Shown here piece after piece: positions 24,455-34,050 of a stretch of DNA of 64,000 bases. A program made the translations under genes and the position numbers. Origin of the DNA: Streptomyces sp. Mut1 (GTDB taxonomy: Bacteria; Actinomycetota; Actinomycetes; Streptomycetales; Streptomycetaceae). The stretch's first letter is position 1; each line of letters opens with the position of its first letter. The notes under the pieces were generated by a model, which was not told the origin of the DNA, made no database searches, and saw only the letters and a list, made by a program, of their open reading frames with translations. The DNA is taken from the NCBI RefSeq assembly GCF_030719295.1, contig NZ_CP120997.1, positions 2,604,001-2,668,000 of the forward strand. The letters are read 5' to 3'.

Positions 24455-26532
24455 GCCGAGGCCTCTCCCACCTGCTGAATATCCACGATCACACCGGCCA
24501 TGGCCGCAGCCACCGGATGACTGCTCACGGCGGTCACGCCGCCGAAACGCGCGGAACGCACATCCGGATCGATGACCAGCCTTCCCTCCACGACCCGACA
24601 GTTCTCTTTCGCGGACAGCTCCGCCCACTCGAGCGAGGGGCGGCCGCCCGATCGCACGTCGAACTTGACCACCGGCGACAGCTGCCAGCCGACATCCCGT
24701 TGTGGAACGTCCAACGTCACATCCAAGGTCCAGGCTCCGGTCGCGTCCACCTTCCCGACCACCCTGTCCACCAGCGGGTGTCTACGACGGCCGCTCGCCG
24801 TCGGGGGCAGGTCGAGACGGAGCAACTTCCGGAGGACCTCGTGGCCGACCGTTCCACGGCCCATCGCACGCCGCCCGATCACGCCCCTCAATGCCGTGTC
24901 CATGGCCGCGTTGAACTCGGACAAGCGGCGGGGAGCGTTGGCGTAGGCGGCGGTGAGTTCGTCGGTCACCCCCCACCTGTCATGCTCCGGCGGCTCGGCG
25001 GCCCGCAGGAACTCCTCAGCGGCATGTGCCGCCGAGCTGTCGTCGCCCGTGGCGAAGCCGGCGAGGAGGACGGCCTGGAACGGGTCCACCCCGATCCCCA
25101 GGTTGCGAGGGGGCCGAGCCATGACGGTCATCCGGTTACCCCGCATGCACACGATGCGGCTGTGCTGTTCGTCCTGATCGGCGGCCTGGGTGACCAGGAG
25201 CACCGCGTGATGGCTGCTTCCCACCCCCCTGCGTCCCGTCGTGCGCAGCGACGGGACGGCGAGAGCGACCTCCGTGGCAGCTACTTGCCCGGGGGCCGTG
25301 AGCTCATCGACCGTCTCACCGTCGATGTACGCACGCAGCGCGTGCACGAGCGCGGGGTGCCGGTCGAGCGGATCGACCCGGCGTTCCGCAACCACCGGTT
25401 CGCCGTTGCGAAGGGCACGCACCGACGCTTCGAGCAGTGCCGGCGTCGAGCGTCCGGAGGTCATGGCGGCCCAGAAGTTGTCGGAGAGCGCTCGCCCGAG
25501 GGCCGCGTGCAGGTCCTCCAGCGTGTCACTGCCGCCGGCCGCGTCGTGGGCGCCGACGACGAGGAACGAGGTTCCGGGGTCGTCGTTTTCCCGGTCGAGT
25601 CGCAGGTCCGCGACCACGCGCTCGTCGGCCCACCAGGAGCGGGAGACGCCTTCGTGCGCCTTCTCGCTGTCAGGCTGGCCGAGCCACGCGGGCCCGGCGT
25701 AGGCGACCCCCTCGACCTCACGCCAGGGGAGATCCAGACGGCCGACCACCCGGCGAGCCGTCCGACCTTCGTGCGCCTCCGACAGGGTGCTGTTGATCAG
25801 GACCAGGCCGAGCCGGCTGGCCGCCCACAGCGTCGCCTTGCCCAATCCGTACGAGCCGCCCGCCCGATCGTTGCTCTTGTGACTGTCCAGCTGACGGCGG
25901 ACCACCGCGGCGTACCGGCCGTCCCCGTACTCGGGCCCGGTCAGGCCCGACGCGTTGTAGTCATCGATCCGTAGAAGCAGAAGGGAAGCGTCCTCGCGCA
26001 GTGCCCTGAGCCCCTCGGCCAGAACCCGACCCGCCTTCTGCCGGGACTCAGCGGCGGCAGCGTAGTGGGATTCCAGCTCGTCCCACTTCAGCGCGGAAAG
26101 GAAGGCGTGCAGGTGCTCACCGGTCAGCTCGTGCAGCGTGAAACGCACCCGTACAGGACGGCGTGGGTCCAGCCGTTCGTCCAGCGCGTTCTGCGTGGCC
26201 TCCCGGGCCAACACGGACAGGTTCGCATCGAAGGCGAAGGCCGCGGCATTGCCGTACTCCCGGCCGCCGTCGTGGTGGGCGAGACGGTGATACCAACCGA
26301 TCGGCCGGTCCGATCCGGCGTCGGCGTCCCTGGTGATCAGAGTGGCGACATCCGTCTCCAGGATCTCGGCGATCCTGACCATCACCTCGGGCCTCGGCCG
26401 GGCCCTGCCCGTCACCCACGCCGACACAGCCGCGCGCGTCAGACCCAGCTCCTGGCCGAGCCCCTGCTGCGACAGGCCCTTGCGGCGCAGCTGCCGCCCG
26501 AGCCAGACACCGAAGTCCTCGCTGTCCTCCAT
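24451..26532 (-). CDS. XRE-type HTH fused to a GHKL ATPase
   Basis: A 693-residue protein with an unusual fusion. Residues 10-62 are a Cro/C1-type helix-turn-helix (GLSQQGLGQELGLTRAAVSA). From about residue 90 comes a GHKL ATPase domain with N-box LAREATQNALDERLD, LLLRIDDYNASGLTG and the lid GGSYGLGKATLWAAS. The remaining 400 residues are a mixed domain without a motif I can name. It may both regulate its own operon and use ATP binding to switch a complex. It is the first gene of a three-gene operon with overlapping starts, divergent from the third block of the island. The start ATG at 26532 places the HTH at the usual distance. Confidence 0.85.
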   Translation of the reverse strand: MEDSEDFGVWLGRQLRRKGLSQQGLGQELGLTRAAVSAWVTGRARPRPEVMVRIAEILETDVATLITRDADAGSDRPIGWYHRLAHHDGGREYGNAAAFAFDANLSVLAREATQNALDERLDPRRPVRVRFTLHELTGEHLHAFLSALKWDELESHYAAAAESRQKAGRVLAEGLRALREDASLLLLRIDDYNASGLTGPEYGDGRYAAVVRRQLDSHKSNDRAGGSYGLGKATLWAASRLGLVLINSTLSEAHEGRTARRVVGRLDLPWREVEGVAYAGPAWLGQPDSEKAHEGVSRSWWADERVVADLRLDRENDDPGTSFLVVGAHDAAGGSDTLEDLHAALGRALSDNFWAAMTSGRSTPALLEASVRALRNGEPVVAERRVDPLDRHPALVHALRAYIDGETVDELTAPGQVAATEVALAVPSLRTTGRRGVGSSHHAVLLVTQAADQDEQHSRIVCMRGNRMTVMARPPRNLGIGVDPFQAVLLAGFATGDDSSAAHAAEEFLRAAEPPEHDRWGVTDELTAAYANAPRRLSEFNAAMDTALRGVIGRRAMGRGTVGHEVLRKLLRLDLPPTASGRRRHPLVDRVVGKVDATGAWTLDVTLDVPQRDVGWQLSPVVKFDVRSGGRPSLEWAELSAKENCRVVEGRLVIDPDVRSARFGGVTAVSSHPVAAAMAGVIVDIQQVGEASA

Positions 26533-26851
26533 CGACCCCACTCCTCTTCGTGCCGAGGGGGGACACGGTAGCACCGCAGTTGACGTCAGCGCTTTGTCAA
26601 ATGTTACTTGACGCCCATGTCTCGTTCGAGCGCCAGCGGAGGTTGTTTTTATTCTCCCCTGTTCTGATCGGCCAGCCGATCAGCGCGTGCTACGGTTCTT
26701 CTCGGCAACTCCCAACCCGGTCAGGACCGTTGAGGGATGCGCCTCCTGAAGGCGGCACAGCCATGCCCTCATGTTCGATCACAAAGCGGTCTTTACGTGC
26801 GCCAACCGGTCAAGAGCACTCGTTGGCACACCCAAGGGAGGGGAACCCCAC
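26533..26851. promoter_or_regulatory. Divergent regulatory region inside the defence island
   Basis: This 319-base gap between the HTH-GHKL gene (-) and the small Thr/Val-rich gene (+) is much more AT-rich than its surroundings, with a T-rich run near 26642-26655. It holds the TGACGTCA palindrome (26581-26588), an inverted repeat GTCAA/TTGAC (26596-26600 and 26608-26612) and CTGATCGG/CCGATCAG (26664-26671 and 26676-26683). The last is directly upstream of a TACGGT -10-like element at 26691. These are good candidates for operators of the HTH-GHKL protein. No convincing gene lies here. Confidence 0.55.
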
Positions 26852-27217
26852 ATGATCGATGACGACGATGCCTGGATGACCCGGTTCATTCGGGAGTACG
26901 ACGCCTTGGAGGACCCGGACCTCCGGGCCGAGCTCCTGGCGTGTCACGGGATCCACCCCCAGGTCCTTGCTGCGGAGCGGCGGCGCCTCACCCGCCCCTC
27001 CACCGCACCCACCGAGCAGGTCGCCACCCCTTCCGACCCTGCCGTGCGTCGCACCTCTCGGGCCACCCGCCGCCCCGCCACCCCTCGGCGCGCCGGTCGC
27101 CCCCGCAGCTACCAGGTCACCCGTAGCACCCGTCGGATCCACACGGCCGGGGGGACGGTGACGGTGGTGACGACGACCGTCACGACCGTCACCACGGTCA
27201 CGACCACCCGCGGCTGA
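26852..27217 (+). CDS. Small Thr/Val-rich hypothetical protein, first gene before the helicase block
   Basis: A 121-residue protein. The first 50 residues are acidic and helical (DDAWMTRFIREYDALEDPDL). The middle is Arg/Pro/Thr-rich and the end is a low-complexity run of Thr and Val (TVTVVTTTVTTVTT). It has a very good ribosome binding site, AAGGGAGGGG, ten bases before ATG, so it is probably translated. It is 120 bases upstream of the sacsin-helicase gene on the same strand. No family is recognised. The acidic head and basic middle could be a small regulator or assembly factor. Confidence 0.6.
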   Translation: MIDDDDAWMTRFIREYDALEDPDLRAELLACHGIHPQVLAAERRRLTRPSTAPTEQVATPSDPAVRRTSRATRRPATPRRAGRPRSYQVTRSTRRIHTAGGTVTVVTTTVTTVTTVTTTRG

Positions 27218-27337
27218 ACCCTCCGCTGCCCCTCCACTCAGCAGCTCCACGTCGTCCCACAGGGTGCCGGCATGCGTGCCGGCACCCGCTCCCCCCGCGC
27301 ATCCTCGGTTCGTTCTCCTCTTCGAGACAGGTGCCCC

Positions 27338-30300
27338 ATGCCCGACCGGCAGCTCGCCGACCGCTCGCTCCCGCCCGTGATCGACACCGTGATGCGGCAG
27401 TCCGCCACCGTCCTGAAGACCTATCAGGTCGATCCGGGGCTGATACAGGAGCACGCCAACGGCGAGCGTCGCATCACCCAGGGCGGCTACGGCGAGCGCC
27501 AGTTGTACGAACTCGTCCAGAACGCGGCGGACGAGATCGCGGCCGAGCCCGGCGGCAAGCTGCACGTGGTCCTCACTGACACCCACCTCTACTGCGCGAA
27601 CGTGGGCGCCCCCGTCACGCCGGAGGGAGCCGAGACGATCCTGCGGATGGGTGTGTCCCGTAAGCGTGGCGGGCAGATCGGCCGATTCGGCGTCGGCGTC
27701 AAGTCCGTGCTCTCGGTGAGCGACTCACCCCAGTTCTTCAGTGGGAACGGTGCCTTCGGTTTCGGCTTCGACAAGCACTGGTCCGCTGCCGAGATCGCGC
27801 AGGCTCTCGGCCGGCAGGGCGATCTCGACATGGACACGCCGGTCCTGCGCATGGCCCGACCCCTCGACGTCGAGCAGGAACGTGCTGATGACGACACCCT
27901 GAGCAAGCTGCTGAATTGGGCCACCACCGTCGTCCGCCTGCCCCTGGTGCCGGGCGCCGCCGAACGCCTCGCCCGCGACATCGTCGGCCACAGGGGTCGC
28001 AACGGACGCGAGACCGAGGCCTTCCCTTCCCATTTCCAGTTGTTCTCCCCCCACGTCGGCGAACTGTTCCTGCACGACCGGCGCTCCATGCCTCAGGTCC
28101 GCCGGGAGATCTCGATCGAGCACAAGGGCACCTACCGGACGCTCAAGGAGGTGGCGAGCGGCACCAAACAGACGACGGAACAGTGGAAGGTGTTCTCGGC
28201 CTCCTACTCCCCCACCGGCGAGGCCGAGGAGAGCGCGGGCGAGCTTCACGGCCGGCCCGTGCTGGAGGTCTCCTGGGCGATGCCCGAGTACACCGTGCGT
28301 AACGGCCTGTATACCGTGCCCGTCGGTAAGGGTGCCTTCTGGGCGTTCTTCCCCACCAAGTACGAGGTGTCGCTGACCGGCATCCTCAACGCGCCGTGGA
28401 AGACGAACGAGGATCGTCAGCACCTTCTCGACGGAAGCCCCTTCAACCGCGAACTCCTAGAGGTCGCGGCGCGGTTGGTGGTTGACACCCTGCCCTCACT
28501 CGTACCCGCAGAGGATCCCGCCGCCTACCTCCCCCTGCTGCCGGGACGCACCAAGGAGAAGCTCAACTGGGCCGACGAATACCTCCTTCGCCGCGTGTGG
28601 GAGTACGCCGCCGAAAGCCCCTCGCTGCCCGACCAGAACGGGGTGCTCCAGAGGCCTCGCGAGCTCTTCATCACGCCGCCCAACCTCGACAAGGATTGGG
28701 TCCGGATCTGGGCCGAGTACGACGGCCGCCCCCTCGGCTGGCTCCACCCGTCCGTCGACGCGTCCGACACCACGGTCCGGCGCGGCAAGATGAACCACAT
28801 CCTGGATCAGGCGGGGAAGACTCCCGAGAGCGTCAAGGACTGGCTCGAAGCTCTTGTCTCCGACGGCTCCGCGGAGGCCTCGACCCACGCCATCGAAATC
28901 CTCTCCCTGATGGTGCTCAAGGATCAGGCCGGCCGGCTGCGCGGCGATTCGGAGACCACTGCCGCGGCCCGCCGGGCGAAGATCGTCCTGACCGAGGAAC
29001 ACGGGATGGTGGCGCCCGTCGCCGGCGAGATCTTCCACCGGACCTCCGCCGACGCCCTCCGCGACGACATGGTCTACGTGCACCCGTCAATCTCCGAGCG
29101 TCCCGAGATGTCCAGGCATCTGCACAACATCGGTATCAGGGTCGCCGACGCGCAGGGGCGGTTCGAGGGCGTCCTCGACCAGGGTTTCGCCGGCTACGAC
29201 ACCGACGCCTGGACCAACTTCTGGGTTCTGCTCCGGAGTGCCGGTGGCAGCGCGCAGACCGAACGCATCCGTACGAAGGTGCCGAAGCCCTCGGGCACGC
29301 TGCGCGTCCGTACGCTGGACGGCCGGTACCGACCGATGCGCGACTGTCTTCTGCCGGGCCCCGTGGTACCCGCCGACGGAAGTCGGGACAACAGCGTCAC
29401 CGTCGACATGGGCTTCCATGACAGCGACAAGTCCGTATTCCGCGACTTCGGGCTGTTCGACCGCCCCACCGGCGGCCACCTGCCGCAGGGTGAGACCTGG
29501 TTCGAGGAGTATCGGCAGGCTGTGCACGAACAGCATCTCCGTAGCCTGCCGAGCACGGCACCGCGCCCCAACATCTCCCGCCTCGTGGTGGAAGGCGCCG
29601 CGCCCCTGGGCCCGCTGCACCTGCTGCCGGTTCTGTCCGACGAGGGGCGCGCCGCCTTCGTGTCGGCCCTGCCTCCGTCCGACATCTCGCAGCACTGGCA
29701 GATGCGGTACGGAACCAACGCCAACACACGCACCCCTGTGGTGTCTCCGCTGCGGTGGATGATCTCCAAGCACGGCCTCGTGCGCACCTCCATGGGTCTG
29801 ACCCGTGTGTTCGAGGCTGTCGGGCCCCAGCTCAAGAGTTTCGACTCCGTGCTGCCCGTCGCCGAGATCTCGGACGAAACAGCGCGGCGGCTGGGCATGC
29901 CCACGACCACCGATGACGTGCCCGCCCGGCGTTGGGGCAAGTTGTTGGACCTCCTCCTGAAGAGCGAGGACGACGCGTTCATCGGGCATGCCTACGCCCT
30001 GTTGCACCGCGTGGGATTCGAGTTCCCCGAGGACGTGCCCACCCGATGCCGCGTGGGGGCCTCCTGGGAAGGACGCCCGGACAACGAGATCGCCGTGGCG
30101 ACGAGTGCCCCGGAGTTCAACGAACTCGTCCGCGAGAAGCTCCCCGCGCTCCTGGTCGCCGAGAAGGCCGATGCGGCCTCCGCCAAGGCGATGATCGAGG
30201 ACTGGGGCATGCTCAAGGTCTCCGACGTCATCAGCCGTGAGATCGACGCCGTGAAGATCGGGCGGGCCTCTTCCCTCCTCGAGGAGTTCCCCACGGTCAA

Positions 30301-32137
30301 GGCCCGCCTCGGCCAGGCAGGCAGCAACTACAAGATCCAGCGCTGTTCCGAACTCGCTCACGTCATGCGGACCCCCATGGGGAGCAAGCAGAAGCCCCTC
30401 GAATTCGCGAGAAAGGCCCAGACCCTCTACGTACTGGACTCGCTCGACCGTCTCCAGGTGCTCCGGGCCGCCGACGAGGAGTTCAAGTGGGGCTTCGGAC
30501 CCGCGGGCTGCAGCCAGGCACTCGCCCTCCAGGAGAGGCAGGAGCACGACCAGGCTCTCCTCAAGCGGTTGCGCGCCGTGCGGGAGGCCGAGAGCGTCAT
30601 TGACAAGATCGCTCTGCTCATCGGTGAGGAAGCCCTGCGTGGCGGGCTTCCGCCCGGGCTGATGGAGAGCGAGATCCATGAGCACGGAAGCGAACCCAGC
30701 CCTCGGCGCGTCGCCGAGATGGCATTCAACGCACACGGCGAGGCGATTCTGCGGATCCACTCGCACGATCTCACGCTGCATTTCCCCACCCGGGCACCCA
30801 CGTCCTTCAGCGGTGGCCAGAAGGCCTTGCTCTTCGTCACCGACCTCGGCTTTCCGGACTCCTTCGCCGGCGCCCAGGTGCCCTCCCTGGATGCTCGCGT
30901 GGAGGTCGAAGGCCCGACCGAGTTCCCCGCACTGCACCCGTACCAGGAGGACCTCGCTCAGGCACTGTTGGGTCTGCTGAAGAACCCGATGCCCCAGCGC
31001 GGCATGCTCAGCCTGCCGACGGGGGCCGGTAAGACGCGTGTCACGGCGGAAGGCGTGATCCGCTGGATCCGGGACCGCGAGAATCTTCCGGGCCCGGTCC
31101 TGTGGATCGCTCAGACGGAAGAACTGTGTGAGCAGGCCGTGCAGAGTTGGAGCTTCGTCTGGTCGAAGGTGGGCCCGGAGCACCCTCTCGTCATCAGCCG
31201 TTTGTGGGCGTCCAACGAGGCCACACCGGTCGACGGGCGTCCGCATCTGGTCGTCGCGACCGACGCGAAATTGGACCGCTGCATGGCGGAGGAGAAGTAC
31301 GCCTGGTTGCGGGACTCCACCTCGCTCGTCATCGTCGACGAGGCACACACCGCGATGTCCAAGCGCTACACACGTCTTCTCGAACAGCTCGGCCTCACGC
31401 ACCACCGGACCAGCCGTCACCTGGTCGGTCTGACCGCGACCCCGTACAAGAACAACGCGGAGCTGACCCGGCTCCTGGTCCAGCGGTTCGGCAACCGCCT
31501 GGACACCGGGGTCTTCGACGGAGATCTGTCGGTCGCCATCAAATCCTTGCAGCACATCGGCGTACTGGCCCAGGTGAAGCACCGAGAGCTGCAGGGCGCC
31601 GCGATCTCCCTGACAGCCGACGAGCGTGCGCAGTCCGAGACGTTCGCCACCTTGCCCAAGGGTGCGGAACAACGACTTGCGGAGGATCACGACCGCAGTC
31701 AGCGCATCGTCGACGAGATCGCCGCCATGCCTTCCGACTGGCCGGTTCTGGTGTTCGCCACCTCCGTCGCCCACGCCAAACTGCTCGCCGCCAAGCTGGG
31801 TGACAGAGACATCAAGGCCGCGGCCATCGACTCGAGCACACCCACCAACGAACGCCGCCAACGGATCAACGACTTCCGCAAGGGCAGGACCCAGGTACTC
31901 ACGAACTACGGTGTGCTGACCCAGGGCTTCGACGCCCCGGCCACCCGTGCGGTGGTGGTCGCCCGCCCGACCTACAGCCCCAACGTCTACCAGCAGATGA
32001 TCGGACGTGGTCTGCGTGGCCCGAAGAACGGCGGCAAGGAAAACTGCCTGATCCTGAACGTGCGGGACAACATCACCAACTACGGCGACGACCTCGCGTT
32101 CACCGAATTCGAGTACCTGTGGGACGAGGCCCGGTGA
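27338..32137 (+). CDS. Sacsin-like GHKL ATPase fused to a DEAD/DEAH helicase
   Basis: A 1599-residue two-engine protein. The N-terminal 250 residues are a sacsin/Hsp90-type ATPase (LYELVQNAADEIAA near residue 58, GRFGVGVKSVLSVSD near 115). About 900 residues without named motifs follow. The C-terminal 400 residues are an SF2 helicase: Walker A LPTGAGKTRVTAEG near 1227, VIVDEAHTAMS near 1333, LTATPYKNN near 1366, motif V LTNYGVLTQGFDAP and motif VI QMIGRGLRGP near 1555. It heads a run of four genes of which the next two overlap, ending with DrmA- and DrmB-like proteins, so a role in DNA-targeting defence is likely. The ATG at 27338 is at the end of a 120-base leader. Confidence 0.87.
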   Translation: MPDRQLADRSLPPVIDTVMRQSATVLKTYQVDPGLIQEHANGERRITQGGYGERQLYELVQNAADEIAAEPGGKLHVVLTDTHLYCANVGAPVTPEGAETILRMGVSRKRGGQIGRFGVGVKSVLSVSDSPQFFSGNGAFGFGFDKHWSAAEIAQALGRQGDLDMDTPVLRMARPLDVEQERADDDTLSKLLNWATTVVRLPLVPGAAERLARDIVGHRGRNGRETEAFPSHFQLFSPHVGELFLHDRRSMPQVRREISIEHKGTYRTLKEVASGTKQTTEQWKVFSASYSPTGEAEESAGELHGRPVLEVSWAMPEYTVRNGLYTVPVGKGAFWAFFPTKYEVSLTGILNAPWKTNEDRQHLLDGSPFNRELLEVAARLVVDTLPSLVPAEDPAAYLPLLPGRTKEKLNWADEYLLRRVWEYAAESPSLPDQNGVLQRPRELFITPPNLDKDWVRIWAEYDGRPLGWLHPSVDASDTTVRRGKMNHILDQAGKTPESVKDWLEALVSDGSAEASTHAIEILSLMVLKDQAGRLRGDSETTAAARRAKIVLTEEHGMVAPVAGEIFHRTSADALRDDMVYVHPSISERPEMSRHLHNIGIRVADAQGRFEGVLDQGFAGYDTDAWTNFWVLLRSAGGSAQTERIRTKVPKPSGTLRVRTLDGRYRPMRDCLLPGPVVPADGSRDNSVTVDMGFHDSDKSVFRDFGLFDRPTGGHLPQGETWFEEYRQAVHEQHLRSLPSTAPRPNISRLVVEGAAPLGPLHLLPVLSDEGRAAFVSALPPSDISQHWQMRYGTNANTRTPVVSPLRWMISKHGLVRTSMGLTRVFEAVGPQLKSFDSVLPVAEISDETARRLGMPTTTDDVPARRWGKLLDLLLKSEDDAFIGHAYALLHRVGFEFPEDVPTRCRVGASWEGRPDNEIAVATSAPEFNELVREKLPALLVAEKADAASAKAMIEDWGMLKVSDVISREIDAVKIGRASSLLEEFPTVKARLGQAGSNYKIQRCSELAHVMRTPMGSKQKPLEFARKAQTLYVLDSLDRLQVLRAADEEFKWGFGPAGCSQALALQERQEHDQALLKRLRAVREAESVIDKIALLIGEEALRGGLPPGLMESEIHEHGSEPSPRRVAEMAFNAHGEAILRIHSHDLTLHFPTRAPTSFSGGQKALLFVTDLGFPDSFAGAQVPSLDARVEVEGPTEFPALHPYQEDLAQALLGLLKNPMPQRGMLSLPTGAGKTRVTAEGVIRWIRDRENLPGPVLWIAQTEELCEQAVQSWSFVWSKVGPEHPLVISRLWASNEATPVDGRPHLVVATDAKLDRCMAEEKYAWLRDSTSLVIVDEAHTAMSKRYTRLLEQLGLTHHRTSRHLVGLTATPYKNNAELTRLLVQRFGNRLDTGVFDGDLSVAIKSLQHIGVLAQVKHRELQGAAISLTADERAQSETFATLPKGAEQRLAEDHDRSQRIVDEIAAMPSDWPVLVFATSVAHAKLLAAKLGDRDIKAAAIDSSTPTNERRQRINDFRKGRTQVLTNYGVLTQGFDAPATRAVVVARPTYSPNVYQQMIGRGLRGPKNGGKENCLILNVRDNITNYGDDLAFTEFEYLWDEAR

Positions 32138-34050
32138 CTCCTCTCCTTTCCTCCGAGCATCGGCTCACACCCGAGCAGCAAGCCGTGGTGGACCAGCCCT
32201 GGGACGCCCGCGTCCTGGTCACGGCCGGAGCCGGCGCCGGGAAGACGTACACCCTGGTCCGACGGCTCGACGTGTTGGTGGAACGCGAGGAACTGGAAGC
32301 CGGAGAGATCCTGGTCCTCAGTTTTTCCCGCGCCGCCGTTCGCGAACTCACCGAGCGGATCGAGCGACACGCCGTCGCCGCGCAGCGCATCCGTGTGCAG
32401 ACCTTCGACGGCTGGGCCTCTGCCCTGCTGCACCGCGCCTACCCTGACGTGGACTGGGGGACGTACTCCTTCGACGGCCGTATCGAGGCAGCCACCGAGG
32501 CCCTCGACAAGGGAGCCGTCGAGGGCGGCGAGTACGTCCCGGCCCATGTGATGATCGACGAGGTCCAAGACCTCATCGGCGTCCGTCGGGAAATGGTCGA
32601 GGCGTTGCTCGACCGCTTCCAGGAGAACAGCGGGTTCACCGTGGTGGGGGACTCCGCCCAGTCCGTGTACGGGTTCCAGGTGTCCGATCCGGATCAACGA
32701 GCGGAGGAGACCGACCGCTTCCTGGAGTGGGTGCGTGCCACGTTCGGTGAGGACCTGGTGGAAATCCATCTCGGCGACAACTTCCGTGCCCGAAGCGACA
32801 CGGCACGGATGGCCCTGCCCCACGGCTCCGAGTTGCAGCACCTGCCTCGGGACCGGACCGCCGCCCGGGGCGAGGCGGAGCGCATCCACGGCGACCTGCG
32901 CGCGCTGCTCCTGTCGACACCGAACTTCGGAAGCCTGGACGACCCGTTCGTGTTGGCAGCCCTGCGGGACTCTCCCGACTCGACCGCCATCCTGACCCGC
33001 GACAACGGCCAGGCGTTGTCGTTGTCCGGCACTCTGGCCACAGCCGGCGTTCCCCACACACTGCAGCGTTCGGCCCGCGAGCGCTCGGCCCCTGTCTGGA
33101 TCGCCGAACTACTCGCCTCGACCGGCACCACCGCTCTCACTCGGGAGCGCTTCGAGGATTTGCTGGTCGGCCTGCCCGTTCCCGTGGGTAGCGCGCCGGA
33201 GGCGCTGTGGCGATCGGTCCGGAAGGTGGCACGTGGTCGCGGCCGCGGAACCCTTGACGTCGTCGCGCTGCACCGGGCGCTCGCCGAAGGTGGACTTCCT
33301 GATGAGCTGACCGCCGCCCAGCCGTCCTCACTCGTGGTCTCGACCATGCACCGGGCCAAGGGCCTGGAGTTCGATCGGGTTCTGATCGTGGAGCCACGAG
33401 TATTGAAGGAGCCGGCCCCGGTCCGGAAGAAGAAGTACGACTACGACCCGTCTGCGGAGGCCCGGCTGCTGTATGTGGCCATGACACGGGCACGGGACGA
33501 TCTCTACGTCTTGGACGCACCCCCCTCGTGGCTCGTCCGGAAGGACAAGCGGGTCGACCGCTGGTATCTGGGCGGTCGCAGCACGTGGGCCCGGAACGGA
33601 ATCGAACTGATCGGTGCGGACGTGTCCCACGAGCAACCCCCAGGTACGGAGGGGTTGCGACAGAACGCCGAGGAGCTCCGGCGTCATCTCATGGCCGATG
33701 TCCACGCCGGCGTCGAAGCCGAGCTGGTCCTGCTGCATGGCATTCCCGTCGCCGCCGACCAGTCGCCGCCGTACGCGGTAGTGGTCGGCGGGCGGCGGAT
33801 CGCGGTGGTGTCCGAACGGTTCCGCACAGACCTGCACCGGTTGCTTCGCCGTACCTCCCACTCCGAGGTGGATCGGTGGCCGCCGCTGATCACCGGCCTC
33901 AGGGTCGAGTGTGTGGAGAGTGTCGCCGGCAGCCCCGCCGCGACCGAGGCCGCGGGCCTGGGTACGCACGGCGCCTGGGTCGCCCCGCGTCTGTGCGGCC
34001 TGGGACGCTTCCACTGGTACACGGACGGACCTGAGGTGAACACAGGATGA
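32134..34050 (+). CDS. UvrD/PcrA-like superfamily I helicase
   Basis: A 638-residue SF1 helicase. Motif I is VLVTAGAGAGKTYTLVRR (residues 29-46), Ia LSFSRAAVREL, II HVMIDEVQDLIG near residue 138, III VVGDSAQSVYGFQ, V STMHRAKGLEFDRVLIVEP near 408 and VI RLLYVAMTRARDDLYVL. It is shorter than UvrD or PcrA (about 720 residues), with small 1B and 2B domains. The GTG start overlaps the preceding stop by GTGA, and its end overlaps the next gene by ATGA. As part of this operon it probably unwinds DNA for the other enzymes rather than doing general repair. Confidence 0.9.
   Translation: MTPLLSSEHRLTPEQQAVVDQPWDARVLVTAGAGAGKTYTLVRRLDVLVEREELEAGEILVLSFSRAAVRELTERIERHAVAAQRIRVQTFDGWASALLHRAYPDVDWGTYSFDGRIEAATEALDKGAVEGGEYVPAHVMIDEVQDLIGVRREMVEALLDRFQENSGFTVVGDSAQSVYGFQVSDPDQRAEETDRFLEWVRATFGEDLVEIHLGDNFRARSDTARMALPHGSELQHLPRDRTAARGEAERIHGDLRALLLSTPNFGSLDDPFVLAALRDSPDSTAILTRDNGQALSLSGTLATAGVPHTLQRSARERSAPVWIAELLASTGTTALTRERFEDLLVGLPVPVGSAPEALWRSVRKVARGRGRGTLDVVALHRALAEGGLPDELTAAQPSSLVVSTMHRAKGLEFDRVLIVEPRVLKEPAPVRKKKYDYDPSAEARLLYVAMTRARDDLYVLDAPPSWLVRKDKRVDRWYLGGRSTWARNGIELIGADVSHEQPPGTEGLRQNAEELRRHLMADVHAGVEAELVLLHGIPVAADQSPPYAVVVGGRRIAVVSERFRTDLHRLLRRTSHSEVDRWPPLITGLRVECVESVAGSPAATEAAGLGTHGAWVAPRLCGLGRFHWYTDGPEVNTG

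Noticed and set aside
29087-31861. A 924-residue minus-strand frame opposite the sacsin-helicase gene
   Set aside because: It is the complement shadow of a well-supported gene and has no domain or ribosome binding site.
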